The notes under the pieces were generated by a model, which was not told the DNA's origin, made no database searches, and saw nothing but the letters and a program-made list of their open reading frames with translations. A stretch of DNA of 64,000 nucleotides, taken from Syncephalastrum monosporum B8922. Lineage: Eukaryota; Mucoromycota; Mucoromycetes; Mucorales; Syncephalastraceae. Positions 33,530 through 45,601 of the stretch are shown piece after piece. Position 1 is the first letter of the stretch; each line of letters opens with the position of its first letter. A program made the translations under genes and the position numbers. The stretch covers positions 186,001-250,000 of the forward strand of contig JNEN01000841.1 in NCBI GenBank assembly GCA_000697355.1, in the 5' to 3' direction.

Positions 33530-33824
33530 ATGTGGAGCAAACTGCTGCATCTCACTGTCGATGCCGTCCTTGTCTCGGCCGTGCTGGCTGGCGTAAAACG
33601 CAACACCGGTCTACAGTAAGTCTCTGTCCTCACAAGCAAGCTTCTGATATCTTCCCGTGTCTTTGTTTTCTTCTTCTCTTTTTCGAAATAGGCCGGCGGT
33701 CTCCAAAGTTCAGAACAAGGAAATCCGCGGATACCTTGAAAAATACCTCGACATGGGCGAATGGCTACTTGATACCACAATCCTTGTCATGAATAACTCT
33801 TCTTATTTTGAGCGTAAACACTGA
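33530..33824 (+). CDS. DUF1748 family small protein
   Basis: Two exons (33530-33615 and 33692-33824) encode 72 residues. The family is a small conserved fungal protein of unknown function. Diagnostic blocks are present in order: HLTVDAVLVSAVLAGVKRNT, NKEIRGYLEKYLDMGEWLL and NNSSYFERK at the C-terminus. A hydrophobic segment at about 8-22 suggests a single membrane span. Yeast relatives have been seen in mitochondrial proteomes, so a mitochondrial membrane location is plausible but not shown here. This gene is easy to miss because neither exon is long. The splice CA/G restores the family sequence exactly. Confidence 0.85.
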
Positions 33825-34047
33825 GTATCAATAAAATAGAGAAGGAAAGAGGTGAATGGCGAATGTATTATATGCAAAGAAAGCAAGTGGATTTCTAAAT
33901 CAGGTAATCTGTTGTTCTTTGCTTCTTTGGCGTGGACACACACAGAGGGCGCACACACGCACATACACAAGGAGGGTAAACGACTCCTCATGCCCGTTTC
34001 ACTCGTTTCTATTTTCTTCCGTTTATACATCTAACTCATTCCTTGAT

Positions 34048-35113
34048 ATGTTTTGGTGGCCATACGCTGAAGCTGGCATAGAGGCCTATCACGCAAAGCA
34101 CACCTTCACACGCAAATTCTGTGGCTTCATGTCTCTCCGAGCCGGTTGCGCTATCGTTTGCACCTTGTGGGTGGTAGGTAACCTGTCTCTTTGCTTTTAC
34201 TCTACTGCGTTGTTACTCATACAGTCTCGTAAAGGGTCTCCACCTCTATGTCGCTAGTCTTGCATTCCAAACCGAGAGCCGTACGTATCACATCATGAAG
34301 AGGAGAGCCTTCCTGGTCTTATTATGCTGATTTGCGCGCACCGCTTTGTATATTTTAGCTATCTTCTCATATCTCGACTTTACCGCATACATGATTATTG
34401 GCACTATTAGTAGTCTATTTGCTCTTGTGGGGCTCTTTGATCTCCTTGCCCTCTTCTCGGTACGCATGCTACAGACGAGTTTACTCCAACTCATATCATG
34501 TAAAAGGATTCTCCCCGTATGCTGCATTATGGCCACCGTGCAACCTGGCTCGTTGTGGTCGTCTTTTTACTCGACTTCTTCATCAGCATCATATTATTTG
34601 GCGTCCAGAACGGTGCATACGAAAACTGGTGTCTCAGCGTCTCACACAACGTGGTCGACGAGCACATTGTGCTCTCCAACGGCAACACGCTTTCCATCCT
34701 ACCCCAACCGGATTACTTCAACTGTAAAAAGCTTTGGGAGGATGAAATCAAGCTTGCCATCGCTGTTTTCATCTTTATGACGATATGTTATGTACGATCC
34801 TGTCTCCCTAACAGAGCCAGTGCTGACCCAGTTTTTATAGATTTACTGGGCTCTGTGCTTATGGTCATACGCGCAAAAACTCTTAACCGTGTCACGCGAG
34901 GCAGCCGGCGTGCTAGCGCGCGGACCTCCTCCTCCTCCGCCGCCGCCACCTCCGATGGGTATGATGCCTCACCCCATGGGTATGATGAACCTTAAGCCTC
35001 ACCACTACAGCAGCCGAGCCCCCGATGAGGAGCTAGGCGGGATGGCTGCTGGTGCTGATGGCAGTGGGCAAAAAAGTGCAGCGCAGTGGGCACGAGACTT
35101 TTTTCGTTCCTGA
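34048..35113 (+). CDS. four-pass membrane protein, function unknown
   Basis: Five exons (34048-34166, 34225-34280, 34359-34459, 34507-34791, 34841-35113) give 277 residues. There are four hydrophobic spans: CGFMSLRAGCAIVC onward, YMIIGTISSLFALVGLFDLL, TWLVVVVFLLDFFISIILFG and AIAVFIFMTICYIYWALCLW. A loop between spans 3 and 4 holds NWCLSV and DYFNCKKLWEDEIK, with two cysteines that could pair. The tail has a run of about ten prolines, then Met-Gly repeats and QWARDFFRS. The topology resembles tetraspan proteins of fungi, but I do not recognise a named family. Intron 1 has two possible solutions (GTGGGT donor with ACAG acceptor, or GTAGGT with AAAG). I chose the first because it gives a membrane segment with a Lys-Gly step seen in similar fungal proteins. 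Intron 3 ends in AAAAG. Confidence 0.72.
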
Positions 35114-35999
35114 ACCTAGGCGCAACCCGCGTTTGTTCGCACTGCTTTCCATTTACTTTATTCGCATTTTGTTGCACAGTACCCACCCGTTCTCCCTCTT
35201 CAACACCTGTGCACAGGGACAGGTTTTTATTATCATCATTGTATATCTGTGCCCTTTCCCTTTATCCGATTCGACTTTATACAACGCTAAAGTACATGCT
35301 ATTTTCGTATATACCCTTTACCTTGACAAATAGACACAGGAATAATTGCGGTAGGGATGATGTGCAGCTCTCCCGATCTGGGTCACTTTTCTTTGCGTAC
35401 GTTTACACTGTATACAGTATTGGCAGCTGGAAAAAGAAAATGAGGTGATGCAGATCATCATCCGATATTTGATGGGAGTCAGGGTAGAACAACCAAAGAG
35501 GGTAAACTATAGAAAGTGGCTTACGTACCACGAAATTCGCTGGTTACGAGAGGTGCAGCACATCTTATCGTATACGGAACCCCTCTCGTACTTGGCAGCT
35601 AAACCAAAGAAGAAAAAAGAAGGGCATCTTTTTGACTCATTCAGGGCAGCATCCAACCGGATGCCGGGAACAGTTTTATCAGAAAGAAAAATAAAAAAAA
35701 AGCTCCGGAAGGCCGCGAACCGATCATGAATCATCCATCACTCTTAATTTTTTTCAAGATTTTTTTTTCTGTGCTCGGTGGATGTTGCCGAGTGCGTCGG
35801 CAAGGAATGGGCGTGTCATTAACATACTGTGCTCTCTCTCCGCAGGCCTAAATTGGGGCGTTTGTTTCGCAGGATCAAATTGTCCGAGAATGGGATGATT
35901 ATATTTACTTTTTTAATATACGGAATATGAGAGAGAAGAGGGGAAAAAGAGTTCATATGTATAAGAGGCGTAGAGAAGAGAAGAAGGTAGAGGTTTTAG
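35114..35999. other. convergent intergenic region
   Basis: 886 bases between the membrane protein and the WRKY-like gene ends. Several short open frames are present without recognisable content. It should hold both 3' untranslated regions. Confidence 0.55.
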
Positions 36000-37258
36000 C
36001 TACAGATCGCGAACGCGTTCGACGCGGCCACACTCGGATAAGTGCATGCCGCGATACTTGATGAGATATTCACCGTTGGGACGAGCGGTGACGGTCTTGT
36101 TGACGGGACATCCCTATAGAAGGCGGAGTTTGTCAGCCAAAAAGTTCAGGCAGCAACAGCATGAATGTCATGTGTCAGGGTATCGGAAATTCCCGTCAAC
36201 TCAAGGCTCTCTTCCGGTGACCCGCAAAATCCAGCCGTTTCCCATCCCAAAAGATATGCGATGAACACTTTACCTTATTGCTATTGCTGCATTTGTAGTA
36301 GATGCTCTTGCATCCTGTTTTCTTTTGTGTTGTATTGCCATTGTTTTTCCAAAAATAGTTGTCTTGATAGGGGAATTCACGAGTCTCGACAATCTTGGTG
36401 ATCGCTTGCATTTCTCGTCGTCGCCGTGGTCGCTCATCTTTGTCAGACTCTTCTTTGATTTCGTGTGGGTCAGGCGATGGATATGCGTAACTCCCACTAT
36501 TTTACAAATAAAGGTTCCATTTTTCACATGTGAGATCGCTTGCAGTTGCACAATCAAAATTTTTATACATACCTTTCCGGAGTGGCTGGCGAACATGAAG
36601 AAGCAGAGGACGTGGTGGAACAGACAGAGGCAGATGAGGGCGGAACAGAGGAGGATGAGGAGGTAGAGGCGGTGCTAGCGGGAGCAAAACTGGAGGACAC
36701 AGTGGTTGAAGTGGTGGTGGATAGGGCGGTAGAAGAGGACGTTTTGGGAGGAGATTGTGCACGTTCGGAAGACAGAGCGACCATAGCAGCCGCTGCGGAA
36801 TTCCGTCGCTGTAGTTGGTCTTCGATACTGCTTGCCTCGGATGAGATAGAGGACCGAGAAGTCGTTCGCATGTGGCTGTTGGGTGCTGGACGCGGTGAAT
36901 GATCTGAAGAAATACGCCGCTTAACGGATTTAAAGGAAGGCTCCTCTAAGGAAGGTTTTCGTTCTTCCGATTGATATGGATGGTAATGATGATGGAAAGG
37001 GCAAGTTGAGATGGCAGGGGGAGAAGGCGAAGAGAGAGGAGGCGAAGATGGTCGTCGGTAATGCATATCAAGTTCCTTGGCTCGCAGCTTGGCTTCAGCG
37101 GCTCTTCGTTTGTCCTCTTCGACTTTGCTCGTCAGGATGAGCTTCAACAGATCTGGCTGTGCCTTGTACTCCTGCACAAGGTCTTGAAGGTCGAATGCAG
37201 AGGGATTGTCGGCTTCGGCGAGTTTAACAGGCGGTGTCTGTGAAATAAATGGTTCCAT
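36000..37258 (-). CDS. WRKY/GCM1-type zinc-finger transcription factor
   Basis: Three exons (36573-37258, 36274-36496, 36000-36113) give 340 residues. The N-terminal 230 residues are mostly Ser/Pro-rich, with a helical charged stretch (LQDLVQEYKAQPDLLKLI). The last 70 residues form a finger like those of the WRKY-GCM1 superfamily: DNYFWKNNGNTTQKK (274-288), GCKSIYYKC (290-298), SNSNKGCPVNKTV and EYLIKYRGMHLSECG. Predicted zinc ligands are C298, C305, H327 and C331, spacing C-x6-C-x21-H-x3-C. The plant heptad WRKYGQK is replaced by FWKNNGN, keeping the Trp and Gly. The domain crosses the exon 2/3 junction, so neither exon alone reveals it. WRKY-like domains are known outside plants in some early-diverging fungi. 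It is probably a nuclear DNA-binding regulator; the target is unknown. Confidence 0.8.
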
Positions 37259-39125
37259 GGTGTGTATGGCGGAAGAGTGAAAAGAATCGAAGAGCAGCAA
37301 GTAAGAAAGTTGGAAAGAAAAAGGCGGTTGGATCGATGGGAAGGACTTTTTAAAGCAGCACGAAAAAGCCTGGCGAGCAAAGGGACGCAAAAGGGGGAGC
37401 GGGGTGGAACGGGCTCCGCGGGGTAATCGCCATTGTGCCTAAAAGATTTTTTTTCCCAGGTTCTGATCGAGCAAAATGTGCAAAGAGACAGACACGGGAT
37501 TTTCATATGCGCATGTTCACTTGAATGCCTTCATTCCTCTGTCTTTATCTTTTTGCTCTTTCTTGGTTTATCAGTTTTTTAACTTTCATAGCCGGTTGGG
37601 AACCGTTCTCTGACACACACACCACGCACACAGAGTTTGAGTGGAACTGGCCGGGTATACACTCCTCCTCACGTGTGTTTTGTAATACAGTTTTTTTTGG
37701 GCTCTCATCTCCTCCCAATTTCCATGACAAACCCGCATTTCAACTTCTCATCAAAGACGGGCGAGTCGGGATTTTCAATATTTTTGCCCAGCTCTGCCCG
37801 TCTTTTCCCTCGCTTTGACGCCTTCCTTTGCATCACATCATAGAGCTCTTCTCCACTTGCCTTTCATGTGAATCCTTAGTCAACCGATCGCCCTTTTTGT
37901 CCATCTTTTGAAACTTACAAACTCACCCTCTGCAGCTCTGCACCGACTTCAGTTAAAACACTTTCATGAACACTTCTTGGTGAAACGCATAAACGATTAG
38001 CCTGAGTCATCTTCACTCAGCAAAATCAAATGGGATGGGGAGCAAGAAATCGTCAGCAGCCCCGCCCGATTCGTCCTGAATGAATAAGCGCCATTCCCCA
38101 CAAAATACATCCCCCGCTTGCACAATACATACGCACGCGCACACATCATTCAGCATCACGCTAGCATTTACACACTGACACGCGAGTTTTCGAGTTCCAC
38201 ACACTTACAAATGAATTGATCGTTCTTTTTAATCTTTCGCCCGCCCAACTATGGTGCAATATTCCATCTTTTCTGATCTGTGCGGTTTATTGATCATACA
38301 CAGTATTAATCATTTTTAGTGTATTTTCACCCCAAAATTATGTATGCACTGTTTCTTTTCGTCTTCAAGGGCTTAATGCTTTCTGGTATAGTTATTTACT
38401 TTCGCGCTTTGCATACGAACCCATTCATGCAGTCCATAACCGATGAGACACGGAAGGAGATTTAAAAAACGGCTGCATAGGTACACATAGCTGAAAGCGA
38501 TCCATGTAGGGGTCCTCATCCCTTTAGTTGGTCAATAGCACCACTATTAATACTATTACTGTTTCTTGTTTGTGGCGTTTTGCCTCCACCCTGGGCCGAG
38601 ATGAAAGCATGCAACATGCCCAGTACCAAATATATGACACACAGCTTAATCCTTGTAATGATGAGACATAAGGGAGTGTGGAAAAGGACCTCAGAAACTT
38701 CTAGAGGCGATCAATAAGAGACGAAAATTTATATACGAAATCCAAGGCGACTTCATCTGGGGTCACGTTTGGCTTTCTTTTATGCGTCTATATTCTACTC
38801 ATATAAAAAAAATTTGGCTTCCCCTTTCTACTGCGACACACGGGGAGGTTGCCGGTGAGTTACTGATTAGGCTTTTCCTCACGCTTTCTTGGCTACGACG
38901 GCGATCTAAAAAAACTTGCTCCATTGTTCGACCATCACCCGCATATATCCATATGCAGCAGCTGCAACCATGACAAACGCCCTTGCCTCCTCCAAGCAAC
39001 ACGGACTTATCAATAGAGAAAGAGAGAGAAAGGAAAAAAAAAAGAAAACCTTATTTTATGTTATATATATTATTCCTAATTCTACGCATCACTTTTCGCA
39101 TTTTATCCTTCTTATTTATTACCGA
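37259..39125. promoter_or_regulatory. divergent promoter region, WRKY-like / MIT-domain gene
   Basis: This 1.87 kb gap is one of the longest between two divergent starts here. Regulators often have long promoters, which would fit the WRKY-like gene. I see no named motif and no gene; the short open frames have no recognisable content. Confidence 0.5.
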
Positions 39126-41260
39126 ATGAGCACCATTCTTACACTGAAGAAGAGCCAACCTTTTCGCAAACGTAGCTTTTCTAACTTCTCAATCAAGAAG
39201 TCACCATCCACCAGCAATACAACGAGTATCGCGGCATGTAAAACGGCTAGTTATATGCCCGCCTCCACCTGTCTCCTCAACGAGGCTCTCTCACGCGCCA
39301 ACTTGGCTGTCTTGTATGACTCGACAGGCAATACTCAGGAAGCGATATCTTCCTACAAGGAGGCTATGCGTCTGCTCGACTGTCTTATGTCAGAAACTGC
39401 CAACAAAGGCCAACGTGACCAGTTGGAAAAGATTGTATGCAATTTTTTTTTATTTATCTAATTCTGCCGAGTCTACATTCTCCATCGGCTCAGTTACTGC
39501 TTTAACGTGCCTGCTAAATCTGATCTAATCTGATGACGCCATTTGTTTCTTATAGTATGCTTCGTATCGAAAGCGTCTTGATATTCTATCAGCTACGACC
39601 AAATGTACTCCTAGGAGATCTTTCCAGGAGGACGAAGACGAACAAGACCTTTACCTTGATAGCAGTAAAAGCCAGTCGCCATCCCTCGTCGCAGAAGGCG
39701 GTAGCACGAGCAGCAGTCTATATGAAGAGAGTGCATCTCTGCCGGTGACACCAAGCTCGGCTACACCTCTGTCTGCAGTTGGTGCCACGGGTACGCCCTC
39801 CTTTCCCCTCTTTTCTGATGCAGATATCACTCATTTCAGCACAATGACCTCCGCCGCACGTGCTGAAAACTCTTTCGACTTGCCGCCTTCCGCTGCTGTT
39901 GTACCCAAACCATCTGCAAGCACTCCACCTCCACTATCGTCTAGTCGGGACCCTTTGACTCATTCGAATCACAGCAATACATTTTCGCGTTGGCGTGATC
40001 AGCTCAAAAAGAAGCGCTCACACATGTTTGGCGCTGACCGGCACAATCAACAGCACACGACACCGTCATCGGCTCTTGCTGCAACTTCGTTTTTCGCTGC
40101 TCCATTTGCCTCGCTGTCGTCTTTTCCACTGAGCTCCACTGCATTGGTTCTGTCTGCACCACCGGCAGCCGCAAGTTGTATTCTTCAGGAGACCGCGGAA
40201 CAGGAGGACAAAAATGAACAGGAGAATGCGGGGACTACCGACGTGTTAGTACCTATGGCGATTGTGACGCCACCCTCCCCGCCCGACCCAAGCAAAAGCA
40301 CCTCTGGTGAGAGCTCAAACAGGTTGCCCCTTCATTCTTCCCCTTCTACGACTGCTGCCACTATCACAACAGAGGCGGGCGAGATGCGGCATTGGACCCT
40401 TGTCAAGCGACTACGTGAAACGATGGTTCAGGGTGGACGACTCTCCGACCGACTGCATATCCCGAAAGAGCTTTGGTACCAAGAAAATGTCAGCTTGCCG
40501 CACCTAGATAGCAAGCTCGCTCATATGCAGCGCCTACTTGACGTTTTCAAGAGACTCAAGGCTTCTGCATGCAAGCATGATGCACCGGACCTCTACAAAG
40601 AGCTGCAGACTGTGGAGGCCATTCTGCGGGAAATACAGTCGCAGCAGAAGAAATACAAGTCTACCATGGATCAAGAGCATCTCCAGCAGCAAAGATCGTC
40701 TATCATCAAGAAAAGCAGCAGCACGAGCGACGTCAGCCATAAACGCGACCCATCCGTCAGTCGCTCAACTTCCCTTCATGACCTTGATCCCGCTGCTCAT
40801 GGCTTCATTCGTCATTGGCGTGCACTGGCATCATTTGGTACAGCATCACACCACTCCCAGGAACAGCAGACACAACCCAAACAACGCAGAAGAACACTGA
40901 CGAATAGTCGACTTTCTCTTATTCAGCCAAAGCCAAGGTAAGGTCAAATATACTTATGCACGGTGCGTCTCACTTATTCGTTTCGTTATCAGCGAGGACC
41001 GATATCAAACCTATATTCGTACCTTGATTCCTCTCATTTCTACGGCGCAAATACTCGACGAATGGCATGTTTCCTATAGCAACAGCGTTGCTGAGACTCC
41101 GGCGCCAGCTCAAGTTGCTCTTCATTACCGCATATTATGCAAGATCAATATTTGCACTGACCTCTTTGGTCGTGTTCTCGCTACCTACATCCTCTCTGAT
41201 TTCTCCACTCTGTACGATGCTTGGACGCGCAGCGGGTCACTTTGGGCATTATCCGTGTAA
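39126..41260 (+). CDS. MIT-domain protein
   Basis: Three exons (39126-39434, 39556-40937, 40993-41260) give 652 residues. An MIT (microtubule interacting and trafficking) domain spans about residues 48-116 and is split by intron 1: LLNEALSRANLAVLYDSTG, TQEAISSYKEAMRLLDCLM, then YASYRKRLDILS. MIT domains bind ESCRT-III tails in endosomal sorting. The long middle is Ser/Thr/Pro-rich and probably disordered. A second conserved-looking region (RHWTLVKRLRETMVQGGRL, RLHIPKELWYQ, LLDVFKRLKAS) precedes the basic C-terminus. The tail (ISTAQILDEWHVSY, LADFS-like ILSDFSTLYDAW) may be a folded unit of unknown type. No ATPase or protease domain is present, so it may act as an adaptor. Similar long MIT proteins occur in fungi without assigned roles. 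Confidence 0.8.
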
Positions 41261-41439
41261 AAAATAGCTTAAGTCCCATCCCATGACCTTCCCTGCTCCT
41301 TCTCCTTACTTTTCCTTTCACGTCATCCATTCCCTCTTTACGACTGTTTCCGTATGTTCTCATCTCCTGTGTGTATATAAATAAATATATATGTTTGTAT
41401 CCTATCATTCTCATAATCCATATATATTCGTACACATGC

Positions 41440-44400
41440 TCAAATCTGTTTAGGGAAACAGAGTGGGCCAGCATGGCCACCACCATACACCATTAGCACC
41501 TGCGTGCCAAGTACAAATGGATTGCCGTTATACGCGATAAAGTCGGCGCGTCGGCCTTGTCGCAAGACGCCCACTGGATTGGGGTTCTCCGGGCGGTCCA
41601 GGCCAAAAATGGTGGCAAGTTTCCAAGTAACCAGGCCCACCGCGTCTTCACGCGTCATGCCTGTTTTGTACGCCAAGTTCCATCCGGCTTCCCAAATGAG
41701 ATTACGAGCGTCACCATTGTCGAGGTCGGTGCTGGCGAGACCGACGCGGACGCCTTGACGCAGTAAGATATCCAGACCGGTATCGCGCGTCAACGGCGGA
41801 CCAGCCAAGCATTGACGTGATTGCCATGTGATGGGGTAGCAGCGTGCGGGTTGGAGAACGACGGGGATATCAAGCCGAGCCAGATGGTCGGCAACAAGGT
41901 GAGCTTCAGCGCCACCGAGAATCACAAATTGCACGGAAGCGCCGTCTTGTTTCAGCTGTTGTTTCATTTGCACAATAGAGGCGATCTCGTCCTTATTGTG
42001 AGTCTCCACTACAACCGGGAGCTTGCCTTGAGCTGCGCGTGCAAACACGTCCGTGGCTGCATCTTTCTCGCGGCTGGTGACAAGGAGCTCTCGAATGGCT
42101 GCAACCTGCTGTGATACAGTCATCTGCTTGTCTGTCGAGGCTCATATGTTAATCTTTCCTGTCGATACTCCCCAATTCAGTAATATACTTTACCCTCAGC
42201 ATGGATTTTGAAATGAAGAGCGGCTTCCTCGCGCACAAGTGTGTCATCGGAATCCAGGACTAGATGCGGCATTAATTATCATGTATACCATATCGAGTAT
42301 GGTATAGATCTTACTCGAATTGTAAACACCCATACGGAATGCCACAGAGACACCGGCCAGAACCCCCTTATCCATCAAAGGCTGAGAAACAGCCGTTGTG
42401 ACACCTTACAGTGTTTGATATGAGAGACCTCCCTTAATCTGCGCAGAGATAATGAGCCTTACCGGCTTTGTGTGCTTTCTTTTGATGCAAACCGCCGATC
42501 TTTAAGCCATCGACTGCACGCACGACGGTCTGCGGAAGAGACGTGTCAGAGACATCGTTCTCAGCGTACCCATCCGTCGTACTGGATTCCGAGGATATCT
42601 CAACCAGACCGGTGGGGATTCCAGTGGAAACGATACCCTATATGCCAAAGGAGGTAAGAGGAAATGCAGGATCTACGGAGATCAACATACCGGGAGTAAA
42701 ACGGCACCACCCATCTCAAAAACAGGGGCAGACTCGGGCCAATCCAAATGATCGCGATCACAGTCAGATCCAGCGCACACCACATCGCCATCCTTGACGA
42801 CAAGGTACAGCGCATGAGCATCCGTTAGTGTCTGACCGGGTCCCATGTAAATCCGGCTGACATTACGCAGAACAAAAGAGTCAACGTTCGGTTCGCATGC
42901 ATCCTCGAATGCCAATGGGTTGTTCAGACCATGATCCTCGAGTTTCATAGTAGCAACAGGTCTTGGCGGCAGTGTATGGTGGTCGTCCGCCGTATCGGTC
43001 GCCATTTCCTCATGTAATACGGGCGTCTCTTCCTTTTGGGCGTCGTCATCCACATGCTTTGTCCATGATTTTTTGAAGTCCATCACGTCGCCATCGATGA
43101 CGACCGTCTCGGGACGAGCACCAAGCATCAAGGGATGTCGCTCCCAGACTACAATATCCGCGTCTTTACCTTCTGCAATGCTATTACCGTACGTTAGTCT
43201 CTCGTGATTGCCAAGACATGCGCCTCCATTTTTACCTTCCAATACGATGGTCCAAATCCAGGGCCTTGGCAGGCACACTCGTCAGACCCGCTAACGCCAT
43301 ATGCTCATCGTATCCATAGTGATAAGCTTTCTGTGCCTCATGCAGCAGATCACGCTTTTCAAAGGATTTAGTACGAAGTAGAAAGAGAACGACTTAACTT
43401 ACAGCATTCATCACAGGATGGTCACTCTTGAAAGCGACCGGGATACCGGCCTCTGCGAGGATTTTTGGAGCATGTACGTTTTGGTCCCATGCTTCTACCT
43501 AATATACTGCATAGTCAGCGATCTGTACCCCTGGTGCGGTAGGACCGCATTACCTTGTAACCCCACATGTCTATTTCGCGACGGTAGGCATACACAAGAT
43601 GAGTGCAACGTTGGGATATGCCTTGCTTTTTTCTTACCTCCAAAGGTGGCAATCGTAATGTTCGTCTTGGCGCGCTTGATGATGTCCGGGACCTGCCAGG
43701 CGCTCAAAGCATGATGGAAGGCAGCGATCTCAAAGTCAAACTCGAGGGAATGGTCCACCATGGCTTCCAGATCGTGGGGAAGATAGCAATGAACATTCAA
43801 CTTGACTTGTTTGCGCAGCAAAGCAACCAAGCTCTCAAGCTTGATTGACTCTGGGAAGCGTTCTGTCAGTCGTGTGAAAGTATCTTCATTGACTGGCTTG
43901 TCAGCACCGGATGACTTGTTGATACGCGCGGCCGCGTCACACCAGTCGTCTTGGGCTCTTAGCAGAGCCTGGGCTTCCTCAAATTGGCGACGGAACAAGT
44001 AGCTCTCTCCAAGGCCTACGGAGAGGAAAGGGTGACCGATGAGACGGAATATCATTCTTGACGATTATATAACGTACGCGTCATGGGCATCTTGGAAAAC
44101 ACGCCACCATAGTAAGACTTGGGGTTCTCGCCACAAGCCATCTTCATGTAACGCCAGTGGGGCGCTTCTTCACCTGAGGTTACAAGCATATCTTGCACCG
44201 AAAGGGTCGGGACGGGACGCAGCTTGATGACGGCTGCCTCACCACCCATCAGGTTTCCGGACCCGGGAAGAATCAAAGACGTCGTGATACCCCCGCTAGC
44301 AACGACCTTGAAAGCCGGATCACTGGGATTGATTGCGTCAATGACACGCACCTGACAAGCCATGCCAGAATTCCATTAGATGAGAGTATAGGTGATATGT

Positions 44401-45077
44401 GAACTCACATAAGGAGTGAGAGGGGTTGTCATCTCGTTATCGTCCTCCATGGCGGACAGGCCTGGGAAGCTGGCCACCCCCATGTGGGAGTGCATGTCCA
44501 CGATGCCAGGCGTGACGACGCGGCCAGCAGCATCGATGACCTTATCCGCATCGACATCCAAAGCAGAGCCGACCTGGCGAATCACACCGTCGGCGACGTA
44601 AATATCGCCGTCCAGGTACCGATCGCCCAGCCATATATGGCCATTTTTGATCAGTAAGGTATGGCCGGCGTTGGCTGCGCGCGGGTTGACACGGGCCGCT
44701 TGCGGAGCCTCTGTGGAAGGGCGCACCCACGACTGGATGGCCTCGCACTTACTGAGGCCGTGCTGGAACGACTTGAACGAGATACCAGGCGGCACGACCG
44801 TTCCGCCGCTGCCACCCCACAAGGCCTGCGCGTGCATTCCTGCCGACGCACGCGATTGTTGTTTCTCCAATGTCTGTTGCTCCGGGAGTCGCGTGCATAA
44901 CACAAATGTTGCCGCTGCGCATGCCGTCAGACCCGCCGCCATGAGAGCAAAGCGCGTCTTTCTCCTGACGCCATAAGACTTGTTGGCTGGTTCGCCCGGA
45001 GCAAGCAAGGGCGTTTGAGGATCTCCAGTGGAAGCCAATTGTGCCACGGGTTGGCGCCTATGTGTCGAGCGCCCCAT
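41440..45077 (-). CDS. membrane-anchored two-part amidohydrolase (imidazolonepropionase-like / CE9-annotated family)
   Basis: Eleven exons (44409-45077, 44078-44351, 43638-44015, 43554-43570, 43403-43498, 43236-43354, 42691-43180, 42463-42637, 42315-42404, 42194-42259, 41440-42131) give 1021 residues. A type II anchor lies at about 43-61. The first amidohydrolase half has AAGRVVTPGIVDMHSHMG with the metal-binding His-x-His at 196/198, GGITTSLILPGSGN, LNVHCYLPHDLE, IPVAFKSDHPVMNA and GKDADIVVW. The second half repeats the fold (GGAVLLPGIVSTGIPTGLVE, ILGGAEAHLVADHL, LRQGRRADFIAYNG), but STGIP replaces the expected His-x-His. Substrate is unknown; similar fungal proteins are often labelled carbohydrate esterase family 9, which I would not trust. 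Exon 4 is a 17-base micro-exon. Introns 5 and 8 end in AAG rather than YAG. Confidence 0.87.
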
Positions 45078-45601
45078 GACAGATTGTGCTGCTGTATAAA
45101 GGACGAAAGGAAAAGGAAACTAAAAAGAGAAAAGGCAACACAGGCTTGCGGGTCTTGCGTGTGTTTCAAATCTTGTTTGCCCAAAGCTACTCTTCACACG
45201 CGCTTTTCTGTGCGTGATTGCTTCTAATATTGCTCTTTTCTTATCACTGTTGATTTTCCTTTTCTATTTCAAGTTTATCTACTTCATCCCATGACTGCTG
45301 TGCTGGGCAATTCTCTGCTGTTGTTGAGTTTATCGACTGCAGTGTACGCAGAGCAATGGCTGTATACGCATGCCTCGTTTGTGTGACGTATTCTGCATTT
45401 CTGGTGTGCACCGCTCCCAGGCGCTGGATCCCGCTTCAGGTACACTCCTTTGACCACCTCTATGTCGCCATTCATAGCGGAACGATTGTTTTGTAACCGT
45501 GTTGCCATCATCTCGCGTCTTAACATGCACCTGCTGCTTAAAATCAATGTGCGCCTGAAATTATCATGTAGCTCTCTCTTTCCTATTTCTTGTTCCTAAA
45601 C
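45078..45601. promoter_or_regulatory. divergent promoter region, amidohydrolase / HEI10
   Basis: 524 bases between two divergent starts. I see no TATA box or operator I can name. Confidence 0.5.
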
